Source: MADRE3 sp963718195
GTDB taxonomy: Bacteria; Desulfobacterota; Desulfobulbia; Desulfobulbales; Desulfocapsaceae
Length of the DNA stretch: 64,000 bases
Direction of reading: 5' to 3'
NCBI GenBank assembly: GCA_963718195.1
Contig: CAVQYQ010000003.1
Span: forward strand, 372,001 to 436,000
Positions 17,452 to 25,393 of this stretch are shown one piece after another. Numbering within the stretch: the first letter of the stretch is position 1; the number at the start of each line of letters is the position of its first letter. The notes under the pieces are model-generated. The model saw nothing but the letters and a program-made list of their open reading frames with translations, did not search any database and was not told the DNA's origin. A program made the translations under genes and the position numbers.

Positions 17452-18081
17452 CTATGACAGCAGCAAGGTGTTGGCAAAGCGGATAATGGGGCTGATGATC
17501 ATTGACAGCACGCCGGAAAAAGCCAGGAGCAGCACAAGGACAAAGCCATATCGTTCATACGATGCATAGGTGCTGGCTATCTTCGCGGGGAGTAAACCGG
17601 TAAGGATTCTACTGCCGTCAAGTGGTGGTATTGGCAGAAAGTTGAAGACACAGAGAACCAGGTTGATCCAGACGCTTGCCACCAGCATCCAGGAAAAAGG
17701 AACCACAACCGCCTCAAGAAATGGGGAATAGGGGAGTGCTCCCGCAACAGCTGTTGTTACACGCAATAAGAATGCACTGATGATGGCCAACAGCAAATTT
17801 GAGGCCGGGCCGGCAAGGGCGACCCAGAGCATATCTTTCCTGGGATTGCGAAAGTAGACCGGGTTGACCGGAACCGGTTTCGCCCAGCCGATTTTGATGA
17901 AGACAAAGGCAAGCGTTCCTATCGGATCCAGGTGGCTCAGCGGGTTCAAGGTCAGCCTGCCGGCATTTTTGGCAGTCGGGTCTCCGAGACGATAGGCAAC
18001 ATACCCATGCGCATACTCGTGGAGTGTCAGTGCCAGCAGCAGTGGCGGTATCTGTATTGTCAGTTGGCCAATTAAATCCAT
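17452..18081 (-). CDS. Site-2 protease family (M50) membrane metalloprotease
   Basis: A 209-residue multi-spanning protein. The zinc motif HEYAH (His21, Glu22, His25) lies in the first hydrophobic segment, followed by LGDPTAKNAGRLTLNPLSHLDPIGT and later NFLPIPPLDGSRIL, which supplies the third metal ligand Asp. AGPASNLLLA is also conserved. This is the short M50B type without PDZ domains. Known members cleave transmembrane substrates in the bilayer; the substrate here is unknown. It is followed, reading leftward, by the FadL terminator. The DHH/CBS/nucleotidyltransferase gene upstream is 95 bp away on the same strand. Confidence 0.92.
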   Translation of the reverse strand: MDLIGQLTIQIPPLLLALTLHEYAHGYVAYRLGDPTAKNAGRLTLNPLSHLDPIGTLAFVFIKIGWAKPVPVNPVYFRNPRKDMLWVALAGPASNLLLAIISAFLLRVTTAVAGALPYSPFLEAVVVPFSWMLVASVWINLVLCVFNFLPIPPLDGSRILTGLLPAKIASTYASYERYGFVLVLLLAFSGVLSMIISPIIRFANTLLLS

Positions 18082-18176
18082 AAATTACACGTTATCTCTT
18101 AGTATATTTAAAGGTACTTTTATATCAGTAAGCATTAAGGGGTAGGCTGCAACAATGTCGATGAGGAAAAAGGGCT

Positions 18177-20882
18177 TTATCCGATACGTTCCTGGGCAGT
18201 GCTCTGCTGGGCGAGCGGAAAGAGTTGGGTTACCAGGGCTATTTCATCCTCTCGAGATACAACTTCGCTGTCCAGTCGTGCAAGAAACAGGCGATGGAGT
18301 ATTTCCTTGAAAATCGGCCCAGGCTGGTATCCCATTTGCTTCAGATCCAGACCGGTGAGTATCGTTGTCTCACCTTTCATCGATGTCACATAAAGAGAGA
18401 CAGCTTTTTTAATCTCACTTTTCCTGGCGATGGTCATCAGGTAGAGAAGACCTTCATTCTCCAGCTCATTCAGTACGGTGTAAATTTCACTGTTCTTTAA
18501 GTTACTTCGTCGTGACAGGAAGTGAGCTGTTTTGTCTGCGCTGCTTTTCTGCTGCACCATAAACTCTTTTTGTTTGGGGGCGATCTGGAAACGGTTGCAA
18601 AAGTTAATCAGTACGGTGACCGGCGACCTGCCCATTATTGCCAGGAGGTAAACCATCCACGTTTCTAGAGACTCTGAGAGGTAGAGCAGTTTGAACCAGG
18701 AAACTGCCCGTTGGGTCTGGACCAGACAATGATGAAAGCGTCGATCAATTTTCAGATGGGGTTTTAAGTCAGGCCAGAGAAACGGGAAGAGCCCGAGTCC
18801 CTCAAGCCGTTCGATCGCAGATATGGCATTCTCCTCGGTCAACAGACTTTTCAGTTCCACAAAGAAACGGGGGTCATCAGCTTTACCAAAAAGCTCCATC
18901 TTGACAGCATTATTGATGAGCCGTTTCGTGTGTTTAACGATGGTAAAATCCATTCTCGTCTCAAATCGCACCGCCCGGAAAATCCGAGTCGGGTCATCAA
19001 CAAAGCTGAGATTGTGCAAAACCTTGATCGCCCGCTGTTTCAGATCATTCTGGCTATTGAAGAAATCGAACAGTTTGCCGAAATGGTCAGGATTCAACTG
19101 GATGGCCATTGCATTGACAGTAAAATCACGACGGTAGAGATCAAGTTTGATGGAGGACAGCTCAACCGTGGGCAGTGCTGCAGGATACTCGTAGTATTCG
19201 AGCCGTGCGGTTGCCACGTCAAGTTTCAGTCCATCGGGCAGGACGATCATGGCGGTCCTGAATCGTTCGTGTGTTCTGACCCTGCCCCCGAGCCGTTCTG
19301 AGAGTTTTTTCGCAAAGACGATGCCGTCCCCCTCAACGACGATGTCAAGATCCATATTGCTCTTTTTGAGCAGGAGATCCCTGACAAACCCTCCGACGAC
19401 AAAGGCGTTGAATGTGAATTCGTCGGCGACTTCACCAACAACCTGCAGCAATGTTATGATCTCACGTTCCAGGCAACCGACCATCAGGTCGTTGAGGTTC
19501 CTGCTTCGTTCAAGAGACGGATATTCCGACTCGTGCAGGAGGTTTCTGGGCAGGTTTGAAGGATCGTTAACCAACCGGTTGAGCAGATCCGTACGGGTAA
19601 TAATGCCTTTAAGCTCACGGTCATGTACGATTGGGATGAGTCTCTGGCGATGTTCGATGATTAATTCCTGGATATCTGCAAGGGTCGCATTCAGTGACAG
19701 CACCTCGACATCACTGGTCATGTACTCCTGCACCGGTAGATTACCAAGATCATGGCTGATTGCCCGCTCGACCATCTGGCGGGAGATAATTCCGCTGATG
19801 AGCGGACTGTTTACCTTGTCGGTGCCCGTTGCGGGGGGGCCTGGTATTACCGGCATGGTGTTGATGTTGTAGCGCGTCATCAGGGCCTGTGCGTTGTAGA
19901 TCGAAGCATTCTCGGGAACGGTTATTGCCGGAGAAGCCATCATTTCACGAGCAATTGCCTGGGGTCTGATATGTCGGTGCAGGCTTCGGATAAGCCGTTC
20001 GTGCGCCTCGATTATCGTCATTTCCTTCATCGTCGCCGAGGCTGCCGTGGCGTGTCCGCCACCACCGAAATCGCGGGCAATTGTACCCACGTTGACATCG
20101 GGTATCCTGCTCCGGGCAATCAGATAGGTCCTGCCACCCATGGAAACGAGGGTGAACAGGGTGTCGAGATTTTCCATAGTCATCAGCCGTTTGACGATGA
20201 GTGAAAAATCATCGACATAGTTCGGCAGTGACAGGGTTGCGATTACAACCGGTATTTCCTGGATGGTTATACGGTTGGCTCCTTTCATCAATTCATTGAG
20301 GTAGGTTACCTGGTGCGATGTCAGGTCGTGACTGATGAACTGGGAGATAATGTTGAGTTTGGCTCCTTTGTCAAGCAGCCAGGCAACTGCCCGCATGTCA
20401 TCCGGCGTCGTGGTCAGGTGGGTCAGCGAACCGGTATCCTCGTAAATGCCGAGACTGAAAATTGTGGCCTCTTCCTCGTTGATCTCTATCTTTCTCTGTT
20501 GAAGGATCTCGGTGAGAAGGGTCATGGTGGAGCCAACATCACGTACTACTTCAAGACTGCCCTTGAGATCGCCATCAAGCTTTGGGTGGTGGTCATAGAG
20601 ATGTATTTCAATGCCGGGGTTCTGCAGACATGCCTTCAGCGATCCAATACGGTCAGAAGAACGGGTGTCAACCACGATAAGCGTCGTAACTTTGTTGAGG
20701 ATAATCTGTTTTGCCTTGAGAAAATCATACTGATAGAGCAGGGTCTGGGATATGAAATCCCGGAGGGTCTTTTCCTGAGAACCGGGAAACACCAGCAAGG
20801 CGTCGGGATAAAGTTTCTGGGCGGCTATCATCGATGCCATGCCGTCAAAATCGGCGTTGGTGTGAGTTGTAATAACACGCAT
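18177..20882 (-). CDS. DHH phosphoesterase-CBS-tRNA nucleotidyltransferase fusion
   Basis: A 901-residue multidomain cytoplasmic protein. Residues 1-310 form a DHH/DHHA1 phosphoesterase: THTNADFDGMAS, VVDTRSSD, LYDHHPKLDGD and GGGGHATAAS. Residues about 315-440 are a tandem CBS pair (MMASPAITVPENASI, YMTSDVEVLSLNAT). From about 470 a class II poly(A) polymerase/CCA-adding head follows, with VVGGFVRDLLL and the catalytic pair in MDLDIVVEGDG, plus RRDFTVNAMA and DDPTRIFRAVRF. This fusion is known in Deltaproteobacteria and some Firmicutes, where it often supplies A-adding activity for tRNA 3' ends. The DHH part may degrade pAp or oligonucleotides. The CBS pair suggests adenylate sensing. Whether it adds only A or CCA cannot be told here. 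Confidence 0.92.
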   Translation of the reverse strand: MRVITTHTNADFDGMASMIAAQKLYPDALLVFPGSQEKTLRDFISQTLLYQYDFLKAKQIILNKVTTLIVVDTRSSDRIGSLKACLQNPGIEIHLYDHHPKLDGDLKGSLEVVRDVGSTMTLLTEILQQRKIEINEEEATIFSLGIYEDTGSLTHLTTTPDDMRAVAWLLDKGAKLNIISQFISHDLTSHQVTYLNELMKGANRITIQEIPVVIATLSLPNYVDDFSLIVKRLMTMENLDTLFTLVSMGGRTYLIARSRIPDVNVGTIARDFGGGGHATAASATMKEMTIIEAHERLIRSLHRHIRPQAIAREMMASPAITVPENASIYNAQALMTRYNINTMPVIPGPPATGTDKVNSPLISGIISRQMVERAISHDLGNLPVQEYMTSDVEVLSLNATLADIQELIIEHRQRLIPIVHDRELKGIITRTDLLNRLVNDPSNLPRNLLHESEYPSLERSRNLNDLMVGCLEREIITLLQVVGEVADEFTFNAFVVGGFVRDLLLKKSNMDLDIVVEGDGIVFAKKLSERLGGRVRTHERFRTAMIVLPDGLKLDVATARLEYYEYPAALPTVELSSIKLDLYRRDFTVNAMAIQLNPDHFGKLFDFFNSQNDLKQRAIKVLHNLSFVDDPTRIFRAVRFETRMDFTIVKHTKRLINNAVKMELFGKADDPRFFVELKSLLTEENAISAIERLEGLGLFPFLWPDLKPHLKIDRRFHHCLVQTQRAVSWFKLLYLSESLETWMVYLLAIMGRSPVTVLINFCNRFQIAPKQKEFMVQQKSSADKTAHFLSRRSNLKNSEIYTVLNELENEGLLYLMTIARKSEIKKAVSLYVTSMKGETTILTGLDLKQMGYQPGPIFKEILHRLFLARLDSEVVSREDEIALVTQLFPLAQQSTAQERIG

Positions 20883-21017
20883 TGGCTCTTGCTCTTCTGG
20901 CTGTGCTGAGATCTTTTCGTGCCTGGTTATTATCTGTTATGTCGAGAGAATATAGCCACTGGAGTGGATTATGGCCAACAATATCTAAAGAGCTTGCCAA
21001 TCCTGGCCGACCTCTTT

Positions 21018-21773
21018 CTATCCCCTTGGGTGAAACGAACGGTGAATAGCCTTCAACCGGTCCTGGTCAATATGGGTGTAGATCTGCGTGGTGGCGACAT
21101 CGGCATGACCGAGCATGAGCTGGACAGAACGTAAATCGGCACCGTTTGCAAGCAGATGAGTAGCAAAGGAGTGACGCAGCATGTGAGGCGATATTGGCGT
21201 GCGAATACCTGACGCTCTTGCCGTCTGAGAAATAATCTGCCAGAAACGCATTCTGGTCATGCCTTTTGCTCTACCAGTAACGAAGAGCGAAGTGCTTCGT
21301 TTGCCCTTGAGGATTGCCGGGCGGGAATGATCAATGTAGGATTCGACTGCCGTCTTGGCAACATCGCCAAAAGGAACCAGTCGTTCCTTGTTTCCTTTGC
21401 CCATAACACGAAGAAATCCGGCTGTAAGATTGCAGCTGTTCATTGGCAGTGATACCAGCTCAGACACCCGCAACCCTGTGGAATAGAGGAGAAGCAGCAT
21501 CGCATAATTACGAGCTGTCAGCGGGTCGCTTTGCGGGGGGAGTCTGAGGAGTCTGTTTACCTCGTTAATAGAGAGTGCTTTTGGGAGAATTCTGCCGCTC
21601 TTGGGAAGATCAACTGTGGAGAACGGATTGCTCGAGATGTGTTTGTGGAGCGTCAGGAAGGTGAAAAAACTGTTCAGGGAGGAAATTCTTCGGGCGTTAC
21701 TGCGGTTAGAGACCTTTCTTTTTTTTGAAGCGGCCAGGAACTGGTGAATCGTTTCGAGGGATACACCACTCAA
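21018..21773 (-). CDS. XerC/XerD-type tyrosine recombinase (N-terminus uncertain)
   Basis: From the TTG at 21773 this is a 251-residue tyrosine recombinase. The catalytic residues are visible: Arg in STGLRVSELVSL, Lys in VMGKGNKERLVP, HxxR in PHMLRHSFATHLL, the His of LGHADVATTQ and Tyr in IYTHID. The family suggests resolution of chromosome dimers at dif. The same frame stays open to 21986, and the codons upstream of the TTG encode a normal Xer SAM-like N-terminus (LLEIFLHQLFSERRLSEN, then YEADIKLFLRFI). The true protein therefore probably starts near 21890-21960, where no ATG, GTG or TTG exists in frame. Candidates are CTG at 21893 or ATT at 21959. It lies just downstream of the rpsU terminator. 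Confidence 0.85.
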   Translation of the reverse strand: MSGVSLETIHQFLAASKKRKVSNRSNARRISSLNSFFTFLTLHKHISSNPFSTVDLPKSGRILPKALSINEVNRLLRLPPQSDPLTARNYAMLLLLYSTGLRVSELVSLPMNSCNLTAGFLRVMGKGNKERLVPFGDVAKTAVESYIDHSRPAILKGKRSTSLFVTGRAKGMTRMRFWQIISQTARASGIRTPISPHMLRHSFATHLLANGADLRSVQLMLGHADVATTQIYTHIDQDRLKAIHRSFHPRG

Positions 21774-21962
21774 TTCTGATATATTTTTATCGTGAATAAA
21801 GCGGAGAAACAGTTTGATATCAGCCTCGTAGGCAAGAATACTGTTTTCTGAAAGCCTTCTCTCGGAGAAGAGTTGGTGGAGGAAGATCTCCAGGAGGGAG
21901 GTGAACGAACTGGGAAGCGGTAAGGTATTTATCGTTTTATGATTGAGATAGAGAAGAATACA

Positions 21963-21987
21963 AAGCCCCGCATGTGGGCCGGGGCTT
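21963..21987 (-). terminator. Terminator hairpin after rpsU
   Basis: Minus-strand stem AAGCCCCG/CGGGGCTT (8 bp, loop of 9) is followed by a T-rich TTTGTATTCTT. It is 20 bp after the rpsU stop and directly before the Xer gene. Confidence 0.75.
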
Positions 21988-22007
21988 CAGTCAACTGCTG
22001 CTGCAAA

Positions 22008-22202
22008 TCACATTGCCTTTTTCATGCGGTTGAATTTGCGGAGCTTACGGCGTGCTTCAGCCTGCTTACGGCGTTTCTTGACACTCGGTTTTTCGTAATA
22101 TTCCCGGCGCTTCAACTCTCTTTTAATTCCATCTATCTGAAGCTTTTTTTTCAACTGCCTGATAGCAAATTCGAGATCACCTCGGACTTCAACTTCTATC
22201 AT
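22008..22202 (-). CDS. rpsU: 30S ribosomal protein S21
   Basis: A 64-residue, very basic protein of the normal S21 length. It begins MIEVEVRGDLEFAIRQLKKK and contains the family core RREYYEKPSVKKRRKQ, followed by the basic tail EARRKLRKFNRMKK. S21 sits on the small subunit near the anti-Shine-Dalgarno and assists initiation. CGGAGA precedes the ATG. A near-consensus promoter (22284-22312) and a terminator (21963-21987) frame it as a single-gene unit, as expected for a highly expressed gene. Confidence 0.95.
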   Translation of the reverse strand: MIEVEVRGDLEFAIRQLKKKLQIDGIKRELKRREYYEKPSVKKRRKQAEARRKLRKFNRMKKAM

Positions 22203-22283
22203 TTGAATCTCCGTTTTGGGTATAGTTCAATATAGTTACTAAACGACTACAAAAAGAGTCGAATTTCTCAGCGACAAATGATC

Positions 22284-22312
22284 TTTATAAAACGATAAAG
22301 CGCTCATGTCAA
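22284..22312 (-). promoter_or_regulatory. Strong sigma-70 promoter of rpsU
   Basis: On the minus strand, TTGACA (22312-22307) and TATAAA (22289-22284) are 17 bp apart. The predicted transcript start near 22277 leaves a leader of about 75 nt. Confidence 0.85.
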
Positions 22313-22597
22313 ACAATTTTTCTGTTATCTTGGCGAGGATGTTTCATCAGCAGGTATATGAGGTGAAAAATAATCTGTTCTTTCAATTTTTTGTTATTCA
22401 CAAAAAAGATCAACATTCCCGGATGATGCATAAGGCGTTGGCTGCCTTTTCCCCGGATTTATAGGCAACGCTTCAGAGAAGCTGTTGCACAGAGAAGATT
22501 TTCGTTTTAGTCTGAATCATCTTGTGTCTTGATGAGAATCTTCAGACTAGATTTTCGAACAACCGTTTATAAATGGACGACAGATTAAGGTGACATC
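22313..22597 (+). other. AT-rich intergenic region between rpsU promoter and ddl
   Basis: No open frame with coding character is seen. It holds an imperfect stem-loop, GCGTTG (22435-22440) with CAACGC (22466-22471), without a T-run. A loose inverted pair around GTCTTGATGA and ATCTTCAGAC lies at about 22526-22549. The ddl promoter is presumably here but no box pair is convincing. Confidence 0.4.
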
Positions 22598-23557
22598 GTG
22601 ACGGATACAAAAAGACTGTGTGTGGCACTGCTGGCAGGAGGTAAATCTGGAGAACGTGAAGTCTCCCTGAGTGGTGCGGCTATATTTGAGAAAGCGCTTG
22701 ATCCTGCTAAATATCTGATAAAGCGATATGATCCAGCCTATGATCTTGAATCTCTTGCACGCGATAGAGAGCAAATTGATTTTGCTTTTATTCTTCTGCA
22801 CGGCCTGTTTGGCGAGGATGGATCGGTCCAGGGAATGCTCGACTTACTTGATATCCCTTACCAGGGGGCAGGCATTCTTGGCAGTGCCGTTGCCATGGAT
22901 AAAAATCTGGCCAAAGTTCTGTACCGGACGGTCGATATTCCGGTCGCTGACTGGTGTGTCGTTGATCATGTTGATACGGTACGGTGTGGTGAGATGATTG
23001 CCCAATTCGGTTTGCCGCTGGTGATTAAACCGGTTCGGGACGGCTCAAGCCTCGGGCTTACCATCGCCAGGACCGAAGAGCAGGTAATCAAAGGTATCGA
23101 GCAGGCATTGAAAAATGATCATCGGGTCATGGTGGAAAAATTTATTAAGGGAAGAGAAATAACCGTATCAGTGCTGGGTAATGATGATCCTGTGGCGCTG
23201 CCGGTTATTGAAATCATACCAGGTGAAATGTATGAGTTTTTTGATTACAACGCAAAATATCTGCCCGGTGCCTCCAGTGAAATCTGTCCTGCCGATATAG
23301 ACCCTGAAATTGCTCAGGCGGCGCAGCAATATGGGCTTGCCGCTCACAAGGTATTACAGCTCTCCGGATATTCCCGCACCGACATGATCATCGACGGAGA
23401 TAACGCCCTGTTTGTCCTGGAGACAAACACCATTCCGGGAATGACGGAAACAAGCCTTTTCCCGCAGGCGGCAAAAGAGTATGGCCTCGATTATCCGCGT
23501 GTTCTGGAACGTTTGATAGAACTGGGGATTGAAGCGCATACAAAGGGCAGGGGATGA
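22598..23557 (+). CDS. ddl: D-alanine--D-alanine ligase
   Basis: A 319-residue ATP-grasp ligase joining two D-Ala for peptidoglycan synthesis in the cytosol. Conserved blocks are LLAGGKSGEREVSLSG, the HGLFGEDGSVQGMLDLLDIPYQG signature, SAVAMDKNLAK, PLVIKPVRDGSSLG, VEKFIKGREITVSVLG and FVLETNTIPGMTETSLFPQAAKEYG. The length is typical. The start is a GTG at 22598, with AAGGTG 5 bases upstream. It is separated from other cell-wall genes, though a D,D-carboxypeptidase lies at 13 kb. It is convergent with fdhD, with a 10-bp gap. Confidence 0.96.
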   Translation: MTDTKRLCVALLAGGKSGEREVSLSGAAIFEKALDPAKYLIKRYDPAYDLESLARDREQIDFAFILLHGLFGEDGSVQGMLDLLDIPYQGAGILGSAVAMDKNLAKVLYRTVDIPVADWCVVDHVDTVRCGEMIAQFGLPLVIKPVRDGSSLGLTIARTEEQVIKGIEQALKNDHRVMVEKFIKGREITVSVLGNDDPVALPVIEIIPGEMYEFFDYNAKYLPGASSEICPADIDPEIAQAAQQYGLAAHKVLQLSGYSRTDMIIDGDNALFVLETNTIPGMTETSLFPQAAKEYGLDYPRVLERLIELGIEAHTKGRG

Positions 23558-23567
23558 TTGACTCGGC

Positions 23568-24335
23568 TTACTTGGTGATCCGCTCGGGGCCATGAAAGAC
23601 GTTGAGTCGCTCCGGTCGGGCATACGCGGCAAGGGTCAGCCCGGCTCGCGTGGCGATCGCTAGTCCAAGCGATGATGGCGCGGTGCGTGACATAACCACC
23701 GGTATTCTCATCCGTGCACATTTCAGAACCATATCAGACGTCAGTCTACCTGTGGTATAAACGGCTGCCCGCGGCGATGCCCTGCCAAGAAGAATTGCCC
23801 CCATGATCTTGTCAACGGCGTTATGCCGCCCCACATCCTCAAAAAATGCCTGCATCCGCCCCTCTGCCCACAGGCCGCAACCGTGAACACAATGTGTCAT
23901 TGAGCCAAGGGGCGAGGCCTGAAGAACCTGACGGATAAAATGTTTTATCTGGCTAAACGAGATTGTCATCTCGTGGGGCGAATCGATATGTCCCTCCAGC
24001 ATCTCCCTGGGGATTTTTCCAGTTCCCCCACAGCCCGAGGTAATGATGACATCTTTCGGCTCCATACTCTGGACATCGGCGTAGACAGATATTCTGCCCT
24101 CAGGGCAAACAATGACCTCTTTTACCTCCTCAGGGGTTTGGATATACCCTTGCCCGAACAGGAAGCCTACCCCGAATTCTTCAAGACCGGTGGGCAGAAC
24201 CATGGACGCACCAATTTCTATCTCGTTGAGCGAGATTATATAGGGCGTCTCTATGGCAACCTGTTCTTCTGTTGTTTCCTGTCCTTCGGGCGTTATAATT
24301 ATCGTCGAGGCGGTAATCGATGCTTCGGTGGTCAT
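23568..24335 (-). CDS. fdhD: FdhD formate dehydrogenase accessory sulfurtransferase
   Basis: A 255-residue FdhD. Landmarks are ETPYIISLNEIEIGASMVLPTG, the TSGCGGTGKIP block, THCVHGCGLW, the EDVGRHNAVDKIMG signature and TGRLTSDMVLKCARM. FdhD moves sulfur from IscS to the molybdenum cofactor of formate dehydrogenase, enabling its sulfuration. The usual CxxC reads C102-G-G-T here, so the second Cys is Thr. Two more cysteines at 149 and 153 flank the next block. Its divergent neighbour is mobB, which fits molybdenum-enzyme maturation. No formate dehydrogenase structural gene is in the window. Confidence 0.94.
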   Translation of the reverse strand: MTTEASITASTIIITPEGQETTEEQVAIETPYIISLNEIEIGASMVLPTGLEEFGVGFLFGQGYIQTPEEVKEVIVCPEGRISVYADVQSMEPKDVIITSGCGGTGKIPREMLEGHIDSPHEMTISFSQIKHFIRQVLQASPLGSMTHCVHGCGLWAEGRMQAFFEDVGRHNAVDKIMGAILLGRASPRAAVYTTGRLTSDMVLKCARMRIPVVMSRTAPSSLGLAIATRAGLTLAAYARPERLNVFHGPERITK

Positions 24336-24619
24336 AGTAAACTATTTAATATGTTGAATTTACAAGTAGAGAGCAGTTGAGCAAGATGGCAGCTATTAAC
24401 ATAACTATCAAGTTGGGCAGAGCAAGTCTTTTATCTACCCGCTGTCAAAATACAGTCACGGGCAGGATACCAGTACCATTATCCGGCCAAGAAAATTACC
24501 CCTGCTCTTGGGGACAGCAATAACCCGGAGGTTGACTTTGAAGGCAGGCACGTTAGGTTAGATGCACAAGGAGCACGACGTTTCTCATGTAACCCGAAAG
24601 AAAATATTCAGGACTACTC

Positions 24620-25285
24620 ATGGCTGCAATTGTTTCGTTTATCGGCTGGCACAATAGCGGTAAAACTACCCTGGCCACCGGGGTGGTTGCCGCTCTCAAA
24701 CAGCTGGGATATCGAGTGGCGGTAATCAAATCGAGCAGTGAACAAGAGATTGAGTTTGATACACCCGGGACCGATACATTCAAGCATAAACAGGCCGGGG
24801 CCGACGCGGTCATGCTCGTCGCACCGGACCAGATGGTCCTGCAGACAAAACAGCAGGACCTGTCGCTGACAACGCTGGCCCATCGCTATTTTCCGGATGC
24901 TGATATCATCGTTGCCGAGGGGTTCAAGCAGGCGAGACATATTGCCAAACTGGAAGTAGTTCGCAACCCTGATCAGCAGTTGCGCAAAGAGGTGCACGGG
25001 GTGATAGCCGTTGCCACAGATCTCGAGATAACAGCTGACTATGTGTTTCGACTCGATGAGGCTGAAGAAATCGCACTCTTTCTGGAGAAACGTTTTCTTC
25101 AGAAAGAGCGGAAACAAAAAGATAAGACAGCGCTCCTGGTCAATGGCCGGAAAATCGTACTCAAACCCTTTATTCAAGAGTCTCTTGCCGGAACAGTCAG
25201 GGGATATATAGACAGCCTGAAGCTCACTGACGCCATTGAAGAAATAGAATTACGTATCAGGTTCAACGACGAGCCTGAAAACTGA
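24620..25285 (+). CDS. mobB: MobB molybdopterin-guanine dinucleotide protein
   Basis: A 221-residue P-loop GTPase-like protein. It has Walker A GWHNSGKTT near residues 9-17, IKSSS in place of the usual H-rich stretch, DTPGTDTFKHKQAGADAVMLVAP and DIIVAEGFKQARHIAKLEVVR. The C-terminal 50 residues (LLVNGRKIVLKPFIQESLAG) form an extension common in sulfate reducers and resembling a domain found beside MobB/MoeA. MobB assists formation of the guanine dinucleotide form of the molybdenum cofactor. It is divergent from fdhD, with 284 bp between them. CAGGA lies 6 bases before the ATG. Confidence 0.92.
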   Translation: MAAIVSFIGWHNSGKTTLATGVVAALKQLGYRVAVIKSSSEQEIEFDTPGTDTFKHKQAGADAVMLVAPDQMVLQTKQQDLSLTTLAHRYFPDADIIVAEGFKQARHIAKLEVVRNPDQQLRKEVHGVIAVATDLEITADYVFRLDEAEEIALFLEKRFLQKERKQKDKTALLVNGRKIVLKPFIQESLAGTVRGYIDSLKLTDAIEEIELRIRFNDEPEN

Positions 25286-25393
25286 CATTGGTAACTGCTG
25301 CTGCAACCGAGGTATGGTCACCTCAGCCCAATAGGATTGACTGAGAAGCGTAGATCATTACTGACCGTCTCTTGTAATATCAAAGAACGGGTT

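Noticed and set aside
20313..20909. Plus-strand frame of 198 codons inside the DHH/CBS/nucleotidyltransferase gene
   Set aside because: Antisense to the DHH domain and without any motif.
24336..24619. Molybdenum-cofactor riboswitch or tRNA-Sec in the fdhD-mobB gap
   Set aside because: The GC-rich stretches do not fold into the conserved riboswitch core or a tRNA cloverleaf by inspection. A TTGACT-16-TAGGTT pair is too weak to call a promoter.
25294..25330. GAGGT/ACCTC inverted pair between mobB and the channel gene
   Set aside because: Only a 5-bp stem with no T-run; too weak to call a terminator.
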